The position numbers were made by a program, and so were the translations under genes. Of a DNA stretch of 64,000 nucleotides, positions 57,515-64,000 are shown piece after piece. The notes below the pieces were generated by a model. It was not told where the DNA came from and ran no database searches. It worked only from the letters and a program-made list of their open reading frames with translations. Numbering within the stretch: position 1 is the stretch's first letter; each line of letters opens with the position of its first letter. The DNA comes from Casuarius casuarius (taxonomy: Eukaryota; Chordata; Aves; Casuariiformes; Casuariidae): the NCBI GenBank assembly GCA_003342895.1, contig PTFA01000317.1:160467-224466 (forward strand), in the 5' to 3' direction.

Positions 57515-57650
57515 TGAGCATGTTCAGTATAGCACATGCATGTGTCAAGGTGTGTGTGAACACATGTGAGAGCGTTTATGCATTGCCATGAGTATATTCT
57601 ATATGTGGAAGGGTGCCTATGTGCTTGCATCTGTGCATACCCGTGAGCAG
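57515..57650. repeat. Degenerate TG/CATG tract
   Basis: GCACATGCATGTGTC, GGTGTGTGTGAACACATGTG and related words cluster over about 135 bases, an imperfect purine-pyrimidine alternating stretch. Confidence 0.45.
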
Positions 57651-58779
57651 GTTGGAGCCGAGCAGGACGTTTGTTTTTATGGGAGCTTTGAGCTGTCTGG
57701 TGAAAAATGACAATTTGGGCATTAGGGAGGGCAGACACCTTTCAGCTCCTGGGGGATGTTCGCCCTAAGGGTGTTCTGGATTTGTCCTCTTCAGCTGGAC
57801 TGCAGGACCATCGGTGCATCTAGCTTTCCCCTTGCTGGAAGATATTTCAGCCTTTCTGAATTCAATCCTTCTGGTTCTCCCAGTGCTTTTTCTTCTTTCA
57901 AATGAAAAGCTGGAAATTACCTCTGAAAGCTGATATTTTTAGGGCAAGAATGTCTTCATTCGAAAATCTCGTTCCTTCTTGAAAATCTCCCTTTGGTGGA
58001 CAACTTCTGGCCCGTTCTTCTACAGCTGCTATTCAAGGAACAAAGTGCAAAGCTTCCATCTTCTCCAGTCCTTAAGATATTCCCCTGCTGAAGGGCACTG
58101 CCTGCCTCAGTGGGTGTGAGAGCAGGGGAGGAACAGCCCTGGTCCCCATGCCACGGACCTGCCATGCGAGGTCACTTTTTGCTCGTTAACGTGTTCTCAG
58201 CTGCTCTGTTGGGGCAAATCTTTTGGGTTTGAAAACGAAAAAATAAGGTCTCATGGAGGCATGTTGAGCAGAGGCGGCAGGACTGATCCCTTTGGCGCTG
58301 GAGCAGAGCCCCTGCCTTGTGCCGAAATCTCTTTGCTGCAGTCAGCCTCACTCCTCTCCTCCGAGACCAGTCCGCAGGGGCTGTGGGCAGCTCCTGGGGA
58401 CGCCCAGGTCATCTTCCTCCCCGAGTGAGACGTCTCCTGTGAGACAGATGCTCTTCTTGGCACGCGTCGCGGAGGCTGGGGAGCGCCGTGGGGCTGGGGA
58501 GAGGCGGCGCTGGGCTGGGGGTGTTGGGTCCCCCTCTCTGGACTGGGAGAGGAGCCCTCAGCCGTGTGCCTGCGTGTTTTGGGTAGAGCAAGGTCTGCAA
58601 GGTGGGATTAAATGGAGAGAAGCCCTCGTCTCCCAGAAAGCACAGAGATGGGATCTCCTGGGCCAGGCACAGCGCGGTGTCCGTTGCACCAGAACCTGCT
58701 GCAGGCAGCACGTGCCACCACCTCCCACCCCATTGCCCCAGGGCTTGGGCGATGCTAAAATCCAGCCCGCCTGCACCCC

Positions 58780-60560
58780 CGGGACCTCGGTCCTCCAGAG
58801 CCCGGGGAAAGGCAGGCTGCGGCTTGCTCCAGCACCGGCTCCGTGCTCCCGGTCCGTGCCGACCGCGAGCTGCGCCGAGGCGGCTGGATGCCTGCGGTAA
58901 CCTGCGGGCCCTGCCCCGTAACGAATGTGACAGGGGCGCAGCCGCGCGTGGGCAGCGCCCGAGACGGATGGGAGCCGGGGCGGCACGGGGCGGCTGGGCT
59001 TTTCCGCCTGCCAGGGCTGTGCCAGCCGCTGCTCCCCTCCCCGTCCCCCGGCCTGGGGGAGGAGAAGGTCCTCGCTCACCGCCAGCTGCCTGTCCCGGCC
59101 GGGCTGGGGGGTCTCTAGTTACAGCGTTAGCGGAGCAGTGAATCGTAAAACGCAGCCTTCCCCTGCCCCGTCCTCCTCGTGCCTCGGTCCCTCTCCTTCT
59201 GCTCCCAGGATGGTGCTACTCCCTCTCCCCCAATCCTCACTGTCCGTCTTCCCTCAGGGACGGGAGGCGAAGGAGAAAAGGGGGAAATAGGATGAATTTG
59301 GGGGTATGAAGCAGCAAGGGAGACCTGCAGCTCTTAGCCTGGCACGGCCCTTCGGGAGCTGCATTCCCAGAAAAAAGCCAGATTTGGAAAGAAGTGGCAA
59401 GAGGGCAGTTCCCCCCCAGCTGAAAAAAACCGCCCATGCGGACTGGGCTTGATCCTGAAGCTCCGGCAAACCCCTCCGCCGCCGTATTCCCGCGGGTGCT
59501 CGGCCACCCGTGTGCGCCGCGCGGCTGGAGACCCGCCGGGGCTGGGATACACGCGGGCACGCACGGGCTCGGTGGGGTGGGGTGGGAGTGGGCTGGGGGG
59601 TTTCTCCGAGCCCTTTCGTCATCCTCCCCGAGGTGCCGTGAGCCGGGGGGTTCAGAGAGCGCCCTTCAGCGTCGGCAGGGGCAGCTGCAGCCGGGTGTTG
59701 GGGCGATGGGCGGGCGGGAGGAAGAGGAGCTGCTTCGCTCCCAGCTGGGGAAAGGCGGCTTTGGATTTTGGCCGGGCCTCAACAGCAGCTCTGTTGGCAG
59801 CGCCTGGCCGGGAGATGCACTGCGCCTCAGCCTCCGGGCCAGCTCCAGCCCGCTCCAGGCCCCCCGCGCGGTCCCTTGTGCTACTGTGCACTCCCAATCC
59901 CACGCCAACACCTCCCGGCGTCCCATCTCCCTGCCTCGGCGAGCAGGGGGTGAGCCTGGCTGCCCCCCCTTGCACCCTCACCCCGAGGACCGCGTGCCGC
60001 CGTGGCAGTGGGCTGCCTCCGAGATGCAGGAGCTGGCTGGGGTTTGCGCCTGGGATGGACTAAAAAAAACCCAAGCAAAGCGCCAGGAGCAAAAATGCAG
60101 CACGTGGGACAGGTTTTCCCCTAATCCATGGTGGAAAGGACTCAGACGCTGCAGCCCCGAGGGTGGGAAAGGACCCTGTGCCGAAGCGTCTCCAGCCCCG
60201 GGTGGGTCTGGGGTGACGGAGCAAGCGCGATGCCCTGCCGGCGCTGCGGAGCGCCGAGGGGATGTGGGAACAGCTGCCGGGCAATGCCGTACAGCTGTGC
60301 GCTTTCACGCTGGGTAATGCACCAGAACCGCCGCTCCGGCGGGATGCTGTCATGCCTGTTGCCATGGAAACCCCTTTCAAAGGCGAGAGGCAGCCAGACA
60401 AACACGCACCAAGCGGTGCCGGGGGCTGGCGGGCCCGGCTGCGGCACGGGGCCGCGGGGAGCAGCCGAGGGGTGCCACGTCCCGTGCCGCTGCGTCCCCC
60501 GGAAGGGCCGCTGCCGAATCCCCTTAGCCACAGCCTCGGCACAGAAATGCAAGTAGTTAA
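58780..60560. promoter_or_regulatory. CpG island cluster at the right side of the window
   Basis: Dense CpG occurs at 58780-59110 (about 35 CpG in 330 bases by eye), at 59455-59570 and at 60150-60540, with GC-rich links between. The cluster is the strongest promoter-like composition in the window apart from WNT4 and the 21 kb island. An X-box (60358-60371) lies inside. Open frames up to 293 codons on the plus strand and 268 on the minus are expected in such DNA, and none carries a domain I can support. It may be a promoter of an unannotated transcript or of a gene continuing rightwards. Confidence 0.45.
60358..60371 (+). promoter_or_regulatory. RFX X-box motif next to TCF-like word
   Basis: GTTGCCATGGAAAC is a near-palindromic X-box with a two-base spacer and one departure (GGAAAC rather than RGYAAC). 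Four bases later TTCAAAG (60376-60382) reads CTTTGAA on the other strand, a TCF/LEF-type word. Both lie in the right-hand CpG island cluster. Confidence 0.4.
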
Positions 60561-63500
60561 ACAGGGAAATGAGCTGTGGAAGGAGACGGGGCAGCGCCCA
60601 GCCCTCTCTCAGGCTTGGGGACGGCAGCACCGTGGCAATGGGAGGGGGGACGTCTGGCGATCTCGGGAAATGCAGGCGGGCACAGGGGACCACAGAGCAG
60701 GGAGAGATCTGGAGGGGAAAAGGGGTCCAACACATCCTTTCCCTGGTGCGTGGGCACGTCCCATCCCTGGAGGTGGTGCAGCACTGCTGTTGGCGTGAAA
60801 GGATGCTCCTCGCCTGAGGACCTGCCTGGTGAGTGCTGGGGGCAGAGCTGCGTTGGGGGGGTGCAGTTCGGGTGCACAGCCTCTGTCCAGGCTGGTGGTG
60901 ACTCCCGTGGCTGCAGTCCGGGTCAGTGTCTGTGAGCTGCTCGGGCACGGTGCGGAGGACGAGCTTGCTGAGACCCGGCCGGGGAGCGCAGGAGACCTTG
61001 ACGTGTGGGGTAGGAGTGTGGGAAGCTGTGTAAGGTGCTGACAGCGAAGAGAACAGCCTGGGAGAGCTGTCCCTCCTCTGCTCTCCTCTCCCACCTCACG
61101 CTCACATGTTACTGCAAAACAGCCCAAATGAGCGAGCGTGTCGTCTGAACACATCAGTGCACAAGCGTCTCGGCTGCTGGGGGCTCCTGGCTGGCTCAGC
61201 TCCCGGCTCCCGGCCGCGCAGGCGTCCCAGGGCAGGTGGGAGAGAGCGAAGGAGCTGCTTCAGATCTGCACGGCAAGGAGAAAAAATGCACCTGCTGGAC
61301 AAGTCCTTGTAGAGGCCCCATCCTTCCCGCTCGGATCAGCTCTTCTGGTGATAGCTGGCAGCGCAGAAGTGCAGCAGGATAACTCAAACCAGAGCCCCGG
61401 GGCCAGCTGTAGCCGGGAAGAGCAACGCTGGGGCTGAGGCCAGCTCTGCCACGGGACCGGCCAGGACGGTGGGAATCAGGGCAGACCTGAGGACGAGCCC
61501 AGCTCTGGCACGAAACACTGCTAGGAGCTTCCTGAAATAACCCACTCTCTTCTCTGTCAGCAGCCNCCTCTGCTCTTTGCTTGCAANGAGCAGATGGGAC
61601 CGCTNCAATCGTCCCCCAAACACCTAATTNNCCCAGCGCAGGTGGCATCGGGNAGTTGGAGCAGCAGTGCCAGTAGCTGCTGATGCAGAGCCTCCTCCCG
61701 TGCCACGCTGGGGACAGGGCAGTGCCATGGGGACACTGAGGTCTTTCAGAGCTGGACTTTGCTGGCCCAAGCGGGGAGCGCAGCTGTGCGGGATGGGTGC
61801 CGAAGCCTTACTGGAACAGGAGTGTGGAGGCACCTGCTTGTGCGTGGTTCAGCTGGGCTGAAACCAAACGCAAGTGACGTAAGGCAGTGAGTTAATACCA
61901 TCTTGCGCGGGCTGCCAAAAAGCTTCAAATGGGCCTTCAGTGTTGCCCTGGCGAGCCCATTTCTCCGGGCGAGGGAGGGCTGGAAGTGACGTGGGTAAAG
62001 ACATCTTCAGGACACATCTCTTCAGTTCGCTGTGTTGGTTGGGCCTCTGGGAGACTTCACCATTAGGATGTCAGGCAGGTCTTGCTCTCCGTTTTGCTGA
62101 GGATTTCGGCAGTTTGAAACTGGGTGAACGTACTTCTGGCTGCTGTCTTGGAATAACACTCACGTTGCGTTTTCCCAGTGAGCTCTGTTCGCAGGGCTCC
62201 TACCAGTCACACTGCTACCCTTGCCTCATAGCTTTATAGCTTAAACAGAAACTGTCAACACAACGTTGTCCTCTCCAGCTAAACTAGGACTAATCCAGTC
62301 CCAGGATTAAGCTCTTGTCCAGATGATGCAGGTAAGGATGCAAGTGATGTTGCCAGTTTCTCTGCTATAAATCCCATCATTCTCCATCCCAGACACCTCA
62401 AGGTCTCTTGCCTGGACAGTGGACATGCTCTTTGAAGCCCTTGTGTTGGGTCAAGCTAGTAGAGTCATTCGGCTCATCCCAAGACAAATGTTTAAAAGAG
62501 GTCACCAGTGTATATAAAAGGAGCTGAGGGACAAACTTGGATATGGGCTTTTAACTTTTGGATATTTGTGGTTAGGTGGGATGGACACAGAGAACTTACA
62601 GGCACTTAGCAAATACCCGTAATTTCCAAGTATGTGATAAATCCAGTTAGTGCACGGTTACGAAGGTGCTGCTCTTCAACTAACTGTTATCAGACTATTG
62701 ACTGACTTCAAATGGTCACTGTCTTAGGTGGATGGTGGGCAGGTGAAGCAGAGAAGCCCCTGTAGAAGGGAGCAAAGGGTTAATCCTCACTCCTTTGCAT
62801 GGTGGTGACTTGCTAATTTTCAGCTGCCTGCTAAGACTTGATTTAAATCTGTTTTTTCAGTGTGGGTATCATCTTTTGACAAGCTGTGAAGAAGCAGGCG
62901 AGTGTGAGCGAGGCTGTCCGAGGAGAAGTAGGAAGTGGAGAAACGCAGGATATTGTCTTCAAACATGACACGCAGAAATTGAGGACACTCCTAACCAAAG
63001 CAGCCTGGAGGTATGAAGTGCCTGCCCTGGCCGACCCCTTCGACCTGCACAAAAAGCCAAACGCAAATGTCCCCAGGGCTGCAGACCCCACGGGAGCAGT
63101 GGGCTCTTACTCTGGGCTCAGCTGGGCTAGGGACCATCTCGCTTTGCCTGATGCTGTCCTGTGTATTAACCAGCCTCTCCTAAGGGTCACCGCACTCGCC
63201 CACCTCTCCGTCCCGTCTGCGAGTTGCTCTCATCCAGATGGTGGTAAACCCCGATCTGCTCTTCCCAGAGGGGAATCTGGAAATCCAGGGCTTGGCGACG
63301 TGATGAAAACTCTTTGTCTGCTGCTTGCATTTTCCCCTATGAGCACGTGTGTTCAACCTCCCTGGGGCACGTGCATGGAGCACTGAGGAGAGCTATCAGC
63401 AGGGAGGGATAAGGTCAGGCAGCCTGAGTCATCCCTGCAGGACCCAAAACGGACCCTTGAGCACCTGCTGCCTCCCGGCCTTCCAGCACGTGCTGTCTGG

Positions 63501-64000
63501 CAGGACAAAACCCATCTCCTCAAGCAGAACCCTTGGATCATCCCCTCTCAGGCTGTTTTCAACCCAGCCCTGCTCTGACCTGAGCACAGAACGAGGTGTG
63601 GGGAGAAGGAGCCTCTCCCTCCATCAGGCTCCCAACCAGAGGAACCCCAGGACCGCACAACCTCNCGCTTCCTATGGCCTTCGATGGGGTGCTGAGAATA
63701 GCCAGAGCAAGGTGCCGATCCTCCTGCCCCGGCAAGCCCCTGGAGGAGGACCGGGACGGGATAAACGGGTCTTGGGGAGATGGAGGAACAGCTTGTGGCG
63801 TCACACGCCAAGGCATCACACGGGTTGCCCACAAGCCACACGCGGCCCGCTGCTGGCAGGGCTGCCCACCACCCAGGGTCCCTCAGCCCAGAGAAAGCGG
63901 TGAGAGCACACAGCGAACGAGTGGGTGGGAAGGGAGGGAGATGGCGGAGGAGAGGAGCCCTTGGAGAGAGATTCGGGAGGTTTTGGGAAGTGCTGCGTTT
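60561..64000. other. Intergenic, no supported gene to window end
   Basis: Moderately GC-rich unique sequence, AT-richer at 62.1-62.9 kb, with five single N bases or pairs clustered at 61565-61653. No exon, repeat family or RNA gene was recognised. Any gene to the right, expected by synteny to be ZBTB40, is not evident within the window. Confidence 0.4.

Noticed and set aside
59436..60317. 293-codon plus-strand frame, with an overlapping frame containing LGKGGFG, a match to a kinase glycine-rich loop
   Set aside because: The motif is seven residues in CpG-island translation, with no following Val/Ala-x-Lys, catalytic or activation-loop motifs. It is chance.
60142..60948. 268-codon minus-strand frame
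   Set aside because: It overlaps the plus-strand frame in the same CpG-rich DNA and is Pro/Ser/Thr/His-rich with no domain. At most one could be real and neither has support.
9700..64000. ZBTB40 or EPHA8 exons
   Set aside because: Expected by synteny, but no BTB, C2H2 zinc-finger, ephrin-binding or kinase peptide was recognised in any frame.

Overview
This window is vertebrate, almost certainly bird, genomic DNA. It is GC-rich with CpG islands, sparse in repeats, and the interspersed repeats I can recognise are decayed CR1/L3-type LINE fragments, as expected on an avian microchromosome. There are no operons, bacterial genes or CRISPR arrays. Single N bases and one 241-base N gap (9075-9315) mark it as a draft assembly.

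The only protein-coding exon I can support is the first coding exon of WNT4 on the minus strand (8941-9017). It encodes the start methionine, the signal peptide and the first mature residues, and ends in a canonical GTGAGT splice donor. Positions 1-8940 are therefore the 5' part of WNT4 intron 1; exon 2 lies beyond the left edge. Positions 9018-9074 are 5' UTR, and the N gap probably hides the rest of the 5' UTR, the core promoter, or both. All of this sits in a CpG island of about 2 kb (roughly 7560-9720).

From about 9.7 kb to 64 kb I find no convincing gene. By known vertebrate synteny this should be the long interval between WNT4 and ZBTB40, but no ZBTB40 or EPHA8 exon is recognisable. It contains a second dense CpG island at 21.1-21.6 kb; a CpG-rich cluster at 58.8-60.6 kb with smaller patches at 44.4 and 57.1 kb; three CR1/L3 LINE relics (39.95-40.83, 48.68-49.56 and a short piece near 51.4 kb); low-complexity runs; and a series of AT-rich, motif-dense blocks that look like conserved noncoding or enhancer elements (10.3-10.8, 15.9-16.2, 18.4, 22.8-23.3, 25.2-25.5, 31.55-31.85, 34.1, 35.9-36.05, 43.9 and 52.3-52.5 kb).

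The likeliest biology is cis-regulation of WNT4, a developmental signalling gene of kidney, gonad and Mullerian duct. The most notable candidates are a SOX-dimer-like palindrome flanked by GATA and FOX motifs in intron 1 (7767-7886), an upstream orphan CpG island with splice-donor-like sequences on both strands, an octamer/E-box cluster at 31.6-31.83 kb, and an inverted TCF/LEF pair 3 kb upstream. All enhancer calls come from motif reading by eye and are inference.
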